Assembly: GCF_913566895.1 (NCBI RefSeq)
Contig: NZ_CAJYCN010000011.1
Coordinates: forward strand, 34,323-98,322
From: Listeria ilorinensis
Lineage (GTDB): Bacteria; Bacillota; Bacilli; Lactobacillales; Listeriaceae
Direction: 5' to 3'
DNA length: 64,000 nucleotides
The notes under the pieces are model-generated. The model saw only the letters and a program-made list of their open reading frames with translations, made no database searches and had not been told where the DNA came from. Each line of letters begins with the position of its first letter. The first letter of the stretch is position 1. The position numbers were made by a program, and so were the translations under genes. Positions 25,893 to 35,656 of this stretch are shown here, piece by piece.

Positions 25893-26741
25893 TTAAAGTG
25901 CACTATTCGCCATAATAGTCTCACTGATTTTTTGTTCCAGCATTTGGTATTTCTCAGAATGATAATCAAGCAACTCCTGATAGGACTGAATATCCTCCCG
26001 CTCGTGTAAATGTTCCAGAATATCTAGATGCTGAAGTAAATGCTCCAAATGATAAAGCAGATCATACATAGGTTTTGCTTCTAAATCAGATAAAAAGCTC
26101 TCATCCTTTATCATATCTTCCCACTTAATCCGGAACGCCAAAAGTTCTCGCCAGATCGCCTGGAGTTCCTTAGAGATTGCTTCATCCCTATAGAGCTGAT
26201 AGGTACGAGTGATCTGATCAAGCAAATGACGCGCATCATGATAAAATAGATGATCTACTTCTTCTTTACGAGGTTTTGGGAATAAAAAGTAAACGAAAAA
26301 CCCAATAGTAAGGCCGACAAACGTATCAAATAGGCGATCTTTCATAAAAACAAAAGGCTCACCGTCTCCTTTTCCGACCAGAACCATCACGGTAATCACC
26401 ACAATCACCATTGTGAACTTTTTAGTGAAAAGATAGCTGACCAAAACAGCAAGTGCGGCCCCAATCGGAATCACCAAATAATGATGACTGGGAAAAGCTA
26501 AGTAGAGAAAAGCAGCTAATAAACAACCGATAATCGTCCCGGCCACCCGCTCCACACCTGAACGGTAGCTGGATCCTTTGGTCATTTGTGCTGTCACATA
26601 GATCGCATTAAATACATAGACAGGATAAACAATGTAGGTCCCCATTACCGGAAAGAGCAAAATAGCAAGTGTCAGACTGATCATCACTTTTAAAACCCGC
26701 GGATCAAGCGCGAGATGTTTTTTCCATTTATTTGGTGACAT
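25893..26741 (-). CDS. FUSC/aromatic acid exporter family membrane protein
   Basis: A 282-aa protein with an N-terminal block of about five or six helices (20-155) containing the conserved YRSGVERVAGTIIGCLLAA and KDRLFDTFVGLTIGFFVYFLFP segments of the FUSC/ArAE family, then a long helical cytosolic domain rich in charged residues (160-282). Family members are thought to export aromatic acids or similar compounds. Its start overlaps the end of the neighbouring 310-aa gene by 14 nt, so the two are likely partners. Confidence 0.75.
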   Translation of the reverse strand: MSPNKWKKHLALDPRVLKVMISLTLAILLFPVMGTYIVYPVYVFNAIYVTAQMTKGSSYRSGVERVAGTIIGCLLAAFLYLAFPSHHYLVIPIGAALAVLVSYLFTKKFTMVIVVITVMVLVGKGDGEPFVFMKDRLFDTFVGLTIGFFVYFLFPKPRKEEVDHLFYHDARHLLDQITRTYQLYRDEAISKELQAIWRELLAFRIKWEDMIKDESFLSDLEAKPMYDLLYHLEHLLQHLDILEHLHEREDIQSYQELLDYHSEKYQMLEQKISETIMANSAL

Positions 26742-27660
26742 GCTGCGCCTCCCTTTTCTCAGACATTTCTTTTAGCGAACGCTGGATCTGTGCAAAAAGA
26801 GTGGCAAAACGTTCCGTATGAAAGGACAGTATTGCATTGCTTTCCACTTGCGGCCGTTTTTGCGGATAGATATCAATCTGATGAAGACTTTCCAAAGCAG
26901 CATCCGACAGTTCATTCATTTGCCCAATCTCTTTTATCGTCTGAATGTGGAAATAACAAGCAAGTAGCTTCTTCTCCATTTGCTGATAAGCTTTTGCCCG
27001 ATTTTCATCTGCATGCTTTGTTTCTTGATACTCTTTTAAAAACTGCTGTGTCTGACCAAACAGGCGATATAGCTTTGCCGTCTTCACACTCGTCTCTTTT
27101 TCAAAAAAGGTCTGGACTTCCTGATAATAGATTCTTGCCGTCTGCTTAATCATCGTCTCGATCGTTCTTTCCAGTGGTAAATGAATCAAACGCACAACGA
27201 GGCGCACAATCAGAAAGAAAAACAGAATATCAACAATCATAATCGTCACCACTGTAACCATTGAAGTCGGCAAATCCTCCGTCCCTAAAAAGTAGATCGA
27301 CGTCCCCATTGCCATCGTGATGACCATATACTTTTGTGGCATGATAAAATTAATCGCCAAAAGGACAACCATCATCACGATATAATATGTATACACATTT
27401 GCTGGTAAATAAATAGATGCAACCCCAACGACGACACAGGCCAAAATGAACGCAAAGCCAATTTTAGGCAATACCTTTTTTGTAATACCAAAAGTCGGTT
27501 GAAGTGCCAGGATCCCGATCAGCAGTGCAATCGGCAAGAAGGGCTTGAGTGCTGGAAATAAAACAACATGAAATAACACACATAAAATAGCATACACAAA
27601 GACTTGTAGAATCTGAATAATCGCACGAAGACTGATTCTTCCCAGTAAATATTTTTTCAT
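26728..27660 (-). CDS. FUSC-like membrane protein, partner of the preceding gene
   Basis: A 310-aa protein with the same layout as its neighbour: six or so N-terminal helices (about 12-160) followed by a helical, Glu/Lys-rich cytosolic region with coiled-coil character. Similarity to FUSC-type exporters is by architecture and by GIASIYL and MAMGTSIYFLGTEDLP in the equivalent loops rather than by a strict motif. The 14-nt overlap with the next gene suggests a heteromeric membrane complex. ATG with AAAAGGAGG upstream. Confidence 0.65.
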   Translation of the reverse strand: MKKYLLGRISLRAIIQILQVFVYAILCVLFHVVLFPALKPFLPIALLIGILALQPTFGITKKVLPKIGFAFILACVVVGVASIYLPANVYTYYIVMMVVLLAINFIMPQKYMVITMAMGTSIYFLGTEDLPTSMVTVVTIMIVDILFFFLIVRLVVRLIHLPLERTIETMIKQTARIYYQEVQTFFEKETSVKTAKLYRLFGQTQQFLKEYQETKHADENRAKAYQQMEKKLLACYFHIQTIKEIGQMNELSDAALESLHQIDIYPQKRPQVESNAILSFHTERFATLFAQIQRSLKEMSEKREAQHVTK

Positions 27661-27681
27661 ACTGCCTCCTTTTCATATTTT

Positions 27682-27717
27682 AGAAAGAGAATGCCGACAC
27701 ATCAGCATTCTCTTTCT
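27682..27717 (-). terminator. Hairpin between ktrC and the FUSC-like pair
   Basis: AGAAAGAGAATGC and GCATTCTCTTTCT form a perfect 13-bp stem. On the minus strand only a weak U-run follows, so read-through into the FUSC-like genes is possible. Confidence 0.6.
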
Positions 27718-27723
27718 AAAAAA

Positions 27724-28383
27724 CTATTGAATCTTTTCTTGAAGCCGTTCAATATCATCATCTGATCCAATCACGATCAAAATATCTCCATCATAAAGTG
27801 TATCGCTTGCTTCTGGTGTGATAATCATCTGTTTATCTCGCTTAATCCCGACAATATTGACCCCATATGTATTACGAAAATCTAATTCCAGCAGACTTTT
27901 GCCCAAAAAGCGGCGATCCGAAACCGAAATTTCGACTAAACTGTATTCATCAGAAAGCTCTAGATAATCAAGCATATTTTTAGAAACAATATAGTGCGCA
28001 ATCCTTCTTCCCATATCGCGTTCAGGATGTACGACTCGATCTGCCCCAATTTTTTCTAGCAGTTTGGCATGCTTATCATTTGTCGCTTTTGCTGTGACAT
28101 ATTTCACGCCCATTTCCTTTAAAATCAGCGTTGTTAAAATACTCGACTGGATATCCTCACCGATCGCCACAATCACATGTTCAAAATTTCGTACGCCGAG
28201 TTGCCTAAGTGCATTCTCATCCGTTGAATTTGCAATAACTGCATGGGTCGCTATCGACATGTATTCATTTACGCGTTCCTCGCTTGAATCGATCGCCAGC
28301 ACTTCCATTCCCTGCTCTACAAGCGAACGACAAATACTGCCGCCAAAACGACCAAGCCCAATAACAGCAAATCCTTCTTTCAT
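27724..28383 (-). CDS. ktrC: Potassium uptake regulatory subunit KtrC
   Basis: A 219-aa cytosolic RCK protein that gates a Ktr membrane subunit such as KtrD (also in this window, 52251-53660). The RCK_N Rossmann domain begins FAVIGLGRFGGSICRSL (GxGxxG) with LAIDSSEERV; the RCK_C domain (about 135-219) is the region that binds c-di-AMP in KtrC/KtrA homologues. ATG with GTAGGAAGG-type ribosome binding site. In Bacillus, ktrC also lies beside rnjA, which supports the name over other TrkA-like proteins. Confidence 0.9.
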   Translation of the reverse strand: MKEGFAVIGLGRFGGSICRSLVEQGMEVLAIDSSEERVNEYMSIATHAVIANSTDENALRQLGVRNFEHVIVAIGEDIQSSILTTLILKEMGVKYVTAKATNDKHAKLLEKIGADRVVHPERDMGRRIAHYIVSKNMLDYLELSDEYSLVEISVSDRRFLGKSLLELDFRNTYGVNIVGIKRDKQMIITPEASDTLYDGDILIVIGSDDDIERLQEKIQ

Positions 28384-28398
28384 GCTCTTAACACCTTC

Positions 28399-29037
28399 CT
28401 ACTTTTTCTTTACCAAATCATGTTTAAACGCATAAATGGCTGCCTGCGTACGGTCCTGCACATCCAGCTTCGATAAAATATTACTGACATGTGTTTTGAC
28501 CGTTTTTAGCGTGATGAATAGTTCATCTGCAATTTCCTGATTGGATTTTCCTTCCGCAATCAAAAGGAGGATTTCATTTTCACGATTGGTCAGATCATCG
28601 TGCAAGTTCTTCTCTGGTTTTGCTGTTAACCGTTGCATCATTTTCCCAGTTACTTCTGGTTCTAAGACGGTATCTCCACCAAAAGTTGCACGAATCGCAT
28701 CCGCAATTTCACCAGCTGTCGAGGTTTTTAGCATATAACTGCTCGCACCTGCTTCAAGCGCTGGATAGACTTTCTCATCATCGATAAAACTCGTTACAAT
28801 AATAATTTTTGCTTCCGGCCAATTCGCCATAATTTCCTTAGTAGCCTCGATACCATCCATCTCATCCATCACCAAATCCATCAGGATAATATCCGGTCGA
28901 AGTTCTAAAGCCATATCAGCGCCTTGTCGGCCGTTTTCTGCCTCTCCAACTACTTCCATATCATCTTGAACGGAAAGATAAGCAGACACCCCGATACGCA
29001 CCATCTCATGATCGTCCACTAAAAGCACTTTAATCAT
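28399..29037 (-). CDS. liaR: Response regulator LiaR
   Basis: A 212-aa NarL/FixJ-type regulator. The receiver domain has DD at 8-9, the phospho-acceptor Asp54 in [13 protein letters not shown], and Lys near 104. The C-terminal LuxR-type HTH ([20 protein letters not shown]) is near 148-205. It is the last gene of liaF-liaS-liaR; its start overlaps the liaS end. Cell-envelope stress (lipid II-binding antibiotics) activates this system. No liaIH-like target is nearby. Confidence 0.93.
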   Translation of the reverse strand: MIKVLLVDDHEMVRIGVSAYLSVQDDMEVVGEAENGRQGADMALELRPDIILMDLVMDEMDGIEATKEIMANWPEAKIIIVTSFIDDEKVYPALEAGASSYMLKTSTAGEIADAIRATFGGDTVLEPEVTGKMMQRLTAKPEKNLHDDLTNRENEILLLIAEGKSNQEIADELFITLKTVKTHVSNILSKLDVQDRTQAAIYAFKHDLVKKK

Positions 29038-30094
29038 CTACTGCCACTTCCTTCTCTTCTCCTACCAGCGGGATTTTAATTTCAACACTTGTACCCTTTT
29101 TGGGAAAACTGATTATTTTAATAGAGCCGCCAAATTCAGCCACACGTTCTCGCATATTCTGCAAGCCGTAAGAACCTTGACCAACATTATTCATATCAAA
29201 GCCGATTCCATCATCCACAACTTTAAGAACTGCCACTTGGTCAATATTGACAAATCGAACCTCTAGCAGTCCCGCTTTCGAATGCCTCAGCGTGTTGGAC
29301 AACAGTTCTTGCACAATGCGGAACAAATGATCTTCTATGCCTTTTTTCAAATGGATATCTTCAATTTGCCATTCCACTTTGATCGGCAGTTTGGTCGTAA
29401 GTTCTTTGAGAAGCTGTTCAATACCCTTCTTCAACGATTTTCCTTCCAGCTGCGTTGGACGTAAATGAAGCAGAAGCGCCCTCATCTCAGACTGCGACTC
29501 ATTTACGATCGATTCGACCATTTTGAGCTGTTTCTCAAGTGCCGGTGAACCGATTTTTGCAGCCTGTTCATTCAGCGCAGATAAAAGCATCATGGCAGCA
29601 AAAAGCTGCTGACTGACCGAATCATGTAGTTCACGCGCGATCCGGTGCCGCTCTTCTGAAAGGATTGCTTCTTTGGTTTCGCCGCTTGTCTCAGCCTTTT
29701 CATTTGCAATTTTTTGGGTAAGCAGCGTTTGTGACTTCATTTTATCACGTAATTGATCGATTTGCTTGTAAACTTGTTGTACTTCCGTAAAATTTTCATC
29801 TTCTTCAGATTTGGTTTTTTTATCCAAATCCCCTTGCTCTAGCAAACGAATCGCAAAATCAATCGATTCAAATTTCTGCTTGATCAAATAGCCAGAAGCC
29901 GCTCCGATAATGATCCCAGCTGAAATAGCGGTCAGCGGAATAAATAAAATGACTGGCAAATAAAAAATCTTTTGTTCAAAAAAAAGCTCGTAAAATGTAC
30001 CTGCAGTTATGAAATAATAAATCGCTGCTCCAATGACTGACGCCCCAAGAAGAAGCACAGAACAAAGCAGCATCTGCACCTTCGTATAGGTCAT
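29030..30094 (-). CDS. liaS: Sensor histidine kinase LiaS
   Basis: A 354-aa membrane kinase of the HPK7 group. Two N-terminal helices (about 7-30 and 45-72) with a very short extracellular loop, a HAMP-like linker, the HisKA_3 box [15 protein letters not shown] (His157), and a HATPase domain with DDGIGFD and [12 protein letters not shown]. The short sensor loop is typical of intramembrane-sensing kinases that depend on LiaF for signal input. ATGA overlap with liaF and overlap with liaR confirm one operon. Confidence 0.93.
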   Translation of the reverse strand: MTYTKVQMLLCSVLLLGASVIGAAIYYFITAGTFYELFFEQKIFYLPVILFIPLTAISAGIIIGAASGYLIKQKFESIDFAIRLLEQGDLDKKTKSEEDENFTEVQQVYKQIDQLRDKMKSQTLLTQKIANEKAETSGETKEAILSEERHRIARELHDSVSQQLFAAMMLLSALNEQAAKIGSPALEKQLKMVESIVNESQSEMRALLLHLRPTQLEGKSLKKGIEQLLKELTTKLPIKVEWQIEDIHLKKGIEDHLFRIVQELLSNTLRHSKAGLLEVRFVNIDQVAVLKVVDDGIGFDMNNVGQGSYGLQNMRERVAEFGGSIKIISFPKKGTSVEIKIPLVGEEKEVAVDD

Positions 30095-30804
30095 AAGCGA
30101 ATCACCTCTAAATCGCCGAACACAACCGAGGTCATGATTTTCACTTTTCGTGCAGCGGTCTCGTAATTATCCGAATAGACTTTTACCGTATTATTTTGTA
30201 CGGATGTATTGATCTTATCATATTGCAAATTACCAAAAATGGCCGAATGCTCCAGACAAATGCCTAAATCAAATGGAACAAGCAAGCGAATTTTTCCAGA
30301 GACACTACGGATCATAATCACGCTTTCACCCGTAGGTAAAACAGTATTTCCTAAATCAATGATTGTATCACCAATTCCTGTTTGAACATTAATGTCGTCC
30401 CATTCATACACAACATCCAGTACACGCTGATTACCAAACCATTGATTCCGAATAAAATGATTCGCCTTATCTGTTTTTGTCTCAGGCTCTTTTGTCTCAA
30501 CCATTAGCAGCTGAGGTGCCCGCTTTCGATTGATATAATGAATGATCGCAAAAATCCCCGCAATCACAAGTCCAAGTTTAAATGTCGTTGTCAGAAGTAC
30601 TGATAGTAAAAGAAAAACAACGGCTACGAATAAGCGATTTTTCGCACTTTTTTTCGGTACTCCGGCTTTCCGAGAACTAAACAACAGAAAAATCCCGACA
30701 GCAAAAAGCACAAGCAATTGCCATTTGAAGAGCATTTCCAATCCCACACCTACAATAACGGCTACGACAAAAATAAAAATCATCGAACTTTCGATTTTTT
30801 TCAA
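30091..30804 (-). CDS. liaF: LiaF, negative regulator of LiaRS
   Basis: A 237-aa membrane protein with about four N-terminal helices (residues 6-100) and a C-terminal cytosolic beta-helix (DUF2154) containing DINVQTGIGDTIIDLGNTVLP and VPFDLGICLEHSAIFG. It holds LiaS in the inactive state until envelope stress. TTG at 30804 was chosen because AAAGGAGG lies just upstream; the frame extends to 30840 without a ribosome binding site. First gene of liaFSR. Confidence 0.9.
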   Translation of the reverse strand: MKKIESSMIFIFVVAVIVGVGLEMLFKWQLLVLFAVGIFLLFSSRKAGVPKKSAKNRLFVAVVFLLLSVLLTTTFKLGLVIAGIFAIIHYINRKRAPQLLMVETKEPETKTDKANHFIRNQWFGNQRVLDVVYEWDDINVQTGIGDTIIDLGNTVLPTGESVIMIRSVSGKIRLLVPFDLGICLEHSAIFGNLQYDKINTSVQNNTVKVYSDNYETAARKVKIMTSVVFGDLEVIRL

Positions 30805-30917
30805 GCTGATACACCTCCTTTTATTATGATGATGACACATTGGTGCCTACTTAGTTTCATTATAAAGAAACTGACACTTCTGAGCCATCCGCCTGAGCAT
30901 GAAAGCCAACTACGTCT

Positions 30918-31793
30918 TTAGTCTGATTCACTGCCCTCAGTCAGTTTTGTGATGCGACCATCCAATTGCGTAATTTTTCTTGCTTTCATCAGATTTCCAA
31001 GTGCCCGCTTAAATTGCGCTTTACTAATACCAAATTTAGCACGGATTGCTTCTGGATCAGATTTATCGCCAAAGCCCATTTCTCCGCCGACACTTCGTAG
31101 ATAGGTCAAAATCATTTCCGCATCATCATCAAGTGCTTCGTGAACGCGACCGCGAAGAGAAATATTAAGAGAGCCATCTGGTTTTACGGCAATGACACGC
31201 CCTTTGACATATTCACCTAGACGGGGTTCACTTTGACGCTCACTTTCATGAATAAACCCAATATGATACTGATCCGTTAAAATAAAAGAACCGATCTTAA
31301 GCAATTTGTAAACTGTTCCTGAAATATTTTGATTAAAAAGATCCTTGTCAGCACGACGAGCAATCGATCGAAATTCACTTTCTGTTGCCAATTTACCCCA
31401 TATCCGATTCTTTTCATCAACAACCAGCGAAATCATTAAACGATCTCCTTTTTTCGGCCAGAGATGCTTCAGTGCCGGCATGTCATCCATAGAAACAACA
31501 ACGTCTTTCTCAATGCCAATGTCCATGAAGACACCCAGATCTTTTCGCACTTCTGTCACTGTTCCAAAACTATAGCGACCCACCTGCACTTTAGGGATCG
31601 TTGTTGTTGCAGTAACTGTATGATCATAATCTACATATAGGAAAACTGTAGCTAGCTCTCCAACTGTCCAATCAATCCTATTGCTGTTTCCTTTTTTCAA
31701 GAGTACCGTTGTACCATTTTTTTCTAATAAAAATCCATCATCTGTCACCGCTTTGACAGTCATTTCCTGTGTCGTTCCGAGATAATTCGTCAA
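30918..31793 (-). CDS. cvfB: S1-domain RNA-binding protein CvfB/YitL
   Basis: About 291 aa with three S1-type OB folds followed by a C-terminal winged helix (SDPEAIRAKFGISKAQFKRALGNLMKARKI split over 245-285). VGRYSFGTVTEVRKDLGVFMDIG marks the second S1 repeat. CvfB of Staphylococcus binds RNA and affects virulence gene expression. TTG 31793 has AAAGGGTGA six nt upstream; GTG 31802 lies inside that site. It stands alone downstream of the cutC unit and upstream of liaF on the same strand. Confidence 0.85.
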   Translation of the reverse strand: MTNYLGTTQEMTVKAVTDDGFLLEKNGTTVLLKKGNSNRIDWTVGELATVFLYVDYDHTVTATTTIPKVQVGRYSFGTVTEVRKDLGVFMDIGIEKDVVVSMDDMPALKHLWPKKGDRLMISLVVDEKNRIWGKLATESEFRSIARRADKDLFNQNISGTVYKLLKIGSFILTDQYHIGFIHESERQSEPRLGEYVKGRVIAVKPDGSLNISLRGRVHEALDDDAEMILTYLRSVGGEMGFGDKSDPEAIRAKFGISKAQFKRALGNLMKARKITQLDGRITKLTEGSESD

Positions 31794-31891
31794 TTTTTTC
31801 ACCCTTTATATCCTGAATTCAAAGTCTTTGTTTATTATAGCCTATCCCATGAGGTTATGCCATTTGTTTTATCAAAAACACTCCATAAAAA

Positions 31892-31912
31892 AGCAACCCA
31901 AAAAGGATTGCT
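31892..31912 (-). terminator. Terminator of cutC
   Basis: AGCAATCC and GGGTTGCT pair (one G-U) and are followed by six T on the minus strand; the stem includes the first base of the cutC stop codon. Confidence 0.7.
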
Positions 31913-32601
31913 CATATTTCCGCCTTCAATTGTTTAATCTTTTTCTGATCAAGTGCTCGACTAAAATCACCATTTATGCGCGCACCGCCACCCACATGAT
32001 ACCATTCGTTTTCCAATTTCTGGTGAAGAAAAGCGATATTATCAGAGGTTACACCGCTACCGACCAAAATTTTAAAAGATGTTGGATCAGCTGCCGAATC
32101 GGCGATCCATCGTTTTAACCGCGAAATCGAATCCACTGCATTTGCTGTTCCTCCAGAAGTGAGTAACTGCGTAATATCATGACCATATTCACGTAAGATC
32201 TCATAACTTTTTTCAATGTCTCGCGCATCTTCAAGCGCACGATGGAAAGTTAAATCAAGCTTTCCTTTCACACGAATCACGCTTTCCAAAAGGGCACGAT
32301 CGATCTCACCCTCATCTGTCAAAGCTCCAAAAACAATTCCCTGCACCCCCATCTCTTTTGCTAATTCAATATCTAGCAAAATAGCACGCCGATCCGCTTC
32401 ATTATAGACAAACGAAAAACTATGCGGACGAATCATCATCATAGCTGGAATTCTTGACTGCTTCAAAATATCCTTCATTACACCATAACTAGGTGTCAGT
32501 CCGCCTTCACTAATCGCCTGAACGACTTCCATTCGGTCTGCGCCAAATGCCTCTGCACACCTTGCATCTTCTCCGCTTTGCACGATTACTTCCAACACCA
32601 T
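31912..32601 (-). CDS. cutC: CutC family protein
   Basis: A 229-aa TIM-barrel protein of the CutC family. Conserved blocks are LEVIVQSGEDARCAEAFGADRMEV, IPAMMMIRPHSFSFVYNE, GIVFGALTDEGEID, LTFHRALEDARD and LLTSGGTANAVD. It was first linked to copper tolerance, but the copper role is disputed and its biochemical activity is unknown. ATG with AAGGAG upstream. It follows the glucose-type EIIA gene on the same strand with a 56-nt gap. Confidence 0.9.
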   Translation of the reverse strand: MVLEVIVQSGEDARCAEAFGADRMEVVQAISEGGLTPSYGVMKDILKQSRIPAMMMIRPHSFSFVYNEADRRAILLDIELAKEMGVQGIVFGALTDEGEIDRALLESVIRVKGKLDLTFHRALEDARDIEKSYEILREYGHDITQLLTSGGTANAVDSISRLKRWIADSAADPTSFKILVGSGVTSDNIAFLHQKLENEWYHVGGGARINGDFSRALDQKKIKQLKAEI

Positions 32602-32657
32602 CGTCCAACTCCTTCATATTTTCGCTGCACTAATCTGCTGTTCGTATGCGCCTATTC

Positions 32658-33152
32658 TTACTTGCGCGTTCTTGCTATAAAAAGCGGAGTTTCGCCTGCT
32701 TTTACATCCGTATTGATCTGCCAATCAAACTCGAACTGCCCGTCTCCACTATTTGTCACCACCATAGGGATGACTGTACTACTGGCATGTTGTTCGATAT
32801 AAGGCAAATCTGCTTCAATAATGATCTGTCCGCGCTTCACCTTATCACCGAGTGCTACTTTTACTTGAAATCCTTCTCCTTTTAGTGCAACTGTTTCTAA
32901 GCCGATATGAACTAAAATTTCTTCTCCTAGTTCCGTTCGAAGACCAAATGCATGTTTTGTTTCTGCAATTTGAATAATTTCTCCATCTGCAGGTGCAACC
33001 ACATGCCCATCCACAGGTTGGACAGCGATTCCTTCCCCCATCATTTTTTGATTAAAAACCGGATCAGGTACTTCTTTCAACGAAACGAATCGGCCTGTTG
33101 CATGTGCATAAACTGTTTCATTTTTTTCATGTTTAAAAAGCTTTTTGAACAT
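32658..33152 (-). CDS. Glucose-type PTS EIIA
   Basis: A free-standing 164-aa EIIA of the glucose superfamily (Crr-like). The two active-site histidines are His67 (KHAFGLRTE) and His82 (VHIGLETVALKG, phosphorylated). It can serve several EIICB permeases that lack their own IIA domain. ATG with AGGAGGAG upstream. In the L. monocytogenes order I remember, the glycine betaine transporter gbuABC lies between this gene and mscS; here the gap is only about 230 bp. Confidence 0.9.
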   Translation of the reverse strand: MFKKLFKHEKNETVYAHATGRFVSLKEVPDPVFNQKMMGEGIAVQPVDGHVVAPADGEIIQIAETKHAFGLRTELGEEILVHIGLETVALKGEGFQVKVALGDKVKRGQIIIEADLPYIEQHASSTVIPMVVTNSGDGQFEFDWQINTDVKAGETPLFIARTRK

Positions 33153-33296
33153 GACTTACTCCTCCTCAGCAACCTTCATCCCATTCATTATAGAATAATT
33201 CGATCAAAAAATGAAACGAAAAAAGTCACCCGCTCCTCCTTTATCTCCGGTAAATCGGTCTATACCAATCGTTTTCCTTGAAAAAATTTTCATATT

Positions 33297-33325
33297 TTGA
33301 ACTATCGGTCAAGCTTTGTTAAAAT
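33297..33325 (+). promoter_or_regulatory. Promoter of mscS
   Basis: TTGAAC (33297-33302), 17-nt spacer ending TGT, TAAAAT (33320-33325), both elements close to consensus, 60 nt before the mscS start. Confidence 0.7.
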
Positions 33326-33384
33326 AAAGAGCGAACCATTCATCATAGTTTTGAAATGATGAATATCTATAGGGAGTGAAAAAA

Positions 33385-34230
33385 ATGAATCAAATTAATA
33401 AATGGCTAGCATCAATTGATTGGGATGCGTTTTGGGGAGGTGCGATCTCACTTGGTATTAGAATCATCATTCTTGTTTTCTTATATATCCTACTAAAATT
33501 CGTTGGTTCCAAATTAATCCGAGGTTTTTTCAAACGCTATCGTGAAAATCAAGCCGTCTCCGCGTCACGAAGCGATACGCTTGAAAGCTTGATTATGAAC
33601 CTTTACGGCTATGTATTATTTTTCATTTTTGCTATCCTGCTGTTACAAAATTTCATGGATGTTACAGCATTGATTGCCAGTGCCGGCGTCGCAAGTCTCG
33701 CCATCGCTTTCGGTGCACAGGGGCTAGTCAGCGATGTCGTAACAGGTTTTTTTATTTTGCTAGAGCGACAACTAGATGTGGGGGATTCGATTACAATCGG
33801 ATTGATCAACGGCAATGTGGAAGCACTCGGCTTGCGGACAACACAAGTGCGAGATTTCGACGGTACCCTACATTTCATTCCGAATCGGCAAATCATGATC
33901 GTTAGTAACCACTCTCGTGGAAATATGCGTGTCATGGTTGATATAGAGATTAGTCCGACTGCAGATACCGAAAAAGCGATGCAAGTGATTCGTAATGTTT
34001 GTGAAGAAATGACCGCTAAAAATAAAAATATTGTGGAACCGCCAGTTGTGTTGGGCGTCCAAAACGCTGCTCTTTCTGGCGTAACGATCCGTATTGTGGG
34101 AAAAGCCGTCAATGGGGAACAATTCGGGGTAGAACGCGACCTGCTGAAAGCTTGCCGTGAAGCACTGGCTGAAAATGATATTCCTTTCCCGCTTCCTTAT
34201 GTTGCGCCGATCATGCCTGAAAACTCATGA
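33385..34230 (+). CDS. Small-conductance mechanosensitive channel MscS
   Basis: A 281-aa MscS-family channel that releases solutes on hypo-osmotic shock. Three N-terminal helices (about 16-40, 65-85, 90-115), with the Gly/Ala-rich pore helix ALIASAGVASLAIAFGAQGLVSDVVTGF, followed by the beta domain (LDVGDSITIGLINGNVEALGLRTTQ split) and the C-terminal alpha/beta domain. ATG 33385 has GGGAG eight nt upstream. A YkuT-type homologue. It has its own promoter and about 200 nt of 3' untranslated sequence before a shared terminator. Confidence 0.9.
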   Translation: MNQINKWLASIDWDAFWGGAISLGIRIIILVFLYILLKFVGSKLIRGFFKRYRENQAVSASRSDTLESLIMNLYGYVLFFIFAILLLQNFMDVTALIASAGVASLAIAFGAQGLVSDVVTGFFILLERQLDVGDSITIGLINGNVEALGLRTTQVRDFDGTLHFIPNRQIMIVSNHSRGNMRVMVDIEISPTADTEKAMQVIRNVCEEMTAKNKNIVEPPVVLGVQNAALSGVTIRIVGKAVNGEQFGVERDLLKACREALAENDIPFPLPYVAPIMPENS

Positions 34231-34437
34231 GTACAGAAATCTGGCAAAATAGCCACAAAAAGGTGACTCCACTACTTTTTGCTGTTGATGAAACCGCAAA
34301 GCTGAGAGCCTTGTTTCCAACAAGTTTCTTTTGATGATTTTTACTGGATTGGATGACTGCTCAAAGTTGTTGACCTTGTATGAAGATCTATTTTCACTAT
34401 CCAGATGACCAGCTTTTTGCCTGTCGTTGCTACTTCA

Positions 34438-34478
34438 AAAAAAGGACAGAAGCCTCTTGGGTGCTTCTGTCCTTTTTT
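34438..34478. terminator. Bidirectional terminator between mscS and the DAP deacetylase gene
   Basis: AAAAAAGGACAGAAGC (34438-34453) pairs with GCTTCTGTCCTTTTTT (34463-34478), 16 bp, between convergent genes. Confidence 0.92.
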
Positions 34479-34480
34479 AT

Positions 34481-35593
34481 TTATGCTTGCGCCAAATATT
34501 CAGTCAAAACTTCAATAGCAAAAGGGATTGCTTCTTCTTTTGGATTTAACTTGGTATGATGTAGTCCGTAAGGGGAATCGACTCCTAGCCAGAACATAAA
34601 ACCTGGGATTTCTTCTAAAAAGTAGCCAAAATCTTCTCCTGTCATCGCAGCTTTTGCTTCAACAAAGCTATTTGGAAATCTTTCTTCTAAAAATTGAATA
34701 AACCGCTCCGTTTCTGTCTTATCATTATAAACCTGACAATAATCTGATCCCGGTACAAATTTGATCTGACATTGAAAAGCCTCTTCAAAGCCTTTTGCAA
34801 GTTGACGGAGACGCGACCAGACGACTTCCATAGTCTCCTTCGAAGCAGTACGAATGGTGCCATCTAGGTAGGCTTTTTCAGCAATCACATTTTGCACCTC
34901 ACCGCCTGAAATCTTCCCCACGGTGATCACTGCGCTATCCATTGGATCAATATTACGGCTAATAATTGTCTGCATCTGCATAACAAAACTAGATGCACAT
35001 ACGACCATGTCATTCGCCAAATGTGGGTAAGCGGCGTGTCCAGCTTTCCCAGTGAACTCAATAAATAATTCTGAGGTATTCGCAAAAAGAAGCCCGTCTT
35101 TAGTTGCAATTGTTCCCACTGGGTATTCAGGCGCAATATGAAGTGCATAAAAAGCATCCGGACGCCACTTTTGAAACTCGGCACTTTCCAAAATGGGTTT
35201 TGCCCCTCCCGGACCTTCTTCTGCCGGTTGGAAAACGAACAGCAAATGATTTTTAGGCTGATGTTCGCTAAAATGCTTTAAAACACCTAACGCAATACTC
35301 ATATGCAAATCATGCCCGCAAGCATGCATACACCCCGGATGTGTCGATTGAAACGGCAGATCAGTTTCTTCTGTCATCGGCAGCGCATCAATATCTGTCC
35401 GATAACCGATCGTTTTTTCAGCATCATAGCCTTCCACTAAAACCAGAATGCCCGTACGCCAAGTCTGAATCGAAAAGTAAGGCGCTTTATATGATTCAAT
35501 TTTTTCAAGTAAATATTTTTGTGTTTTAAATTCTTGATAACCGACTTCTGGAATCTGATGTAGTTCCCGCCTGATTTTTATAAATGGGTTCAT
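34481..35593 (-). CDS. N-acetyldiaminopimelate deacetylase
   Basis: A 370-aa M20-type amidohydrolase that removes acetate from N-acetyl-LL-diaminopimelate in the acetylase branch of lysine/peptidoglycan precursor synthesis. Metal-site and active-site motifs: [56 protein letters not shown] and the C-terminal [12 protein letters not shown] 35593 has AAAGGAGAT upstream; the frame extends to 35638 without a site. It lies just downstream of the acetyltransferase gene, matching the ykuQ-ykuR order of Bacillus. Confidence 0.9.
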   Translation of the reverse strand: MNPFIKIRRELHQIPEVGYQEFKTQKYLLEKIESYKAPYFSIQTWRTGILVLVEGYDAEKTIGYRTDIDALPMTEETDLPFQSTHPGCMHACGHDLHMSIALGVLKHFSEHQPKNHLLFVFQPAEEGPGGAKPILESAEFQKWRPDAFYALHIAPEYPVGTIATKDGLLFANTSELFIEFTGKAGHAAYPHLANDMVVCASSFVMQMQTIISRNIDPMDSAVITVGKISGGEVQNVIAEKAYLDGTIRTASKETMEVVWSRLRQLAKGFEEAFQCQIKFVPGSDYCQVYNDKTETERFIQFLEERFPNSFVEAKAAMTGEDFGYFLEEIPGFMFWLGVDSPYGLHHTKLNPKEEAIPFAIEVLTEYLAQA

Positions 35594-35656
35594 TCTTTTA
35601 TCTCCTTTAGAAAAAGAGGCGTACCCGATTCGGCACACCCCATTATTGATATAGAC

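Noticed and set aside
33609..34112. 167-codon minus-strand frame antisense to mscS
   Set aside because: mscS is clearly coding; the antisense frame has no start signal and no known domain.
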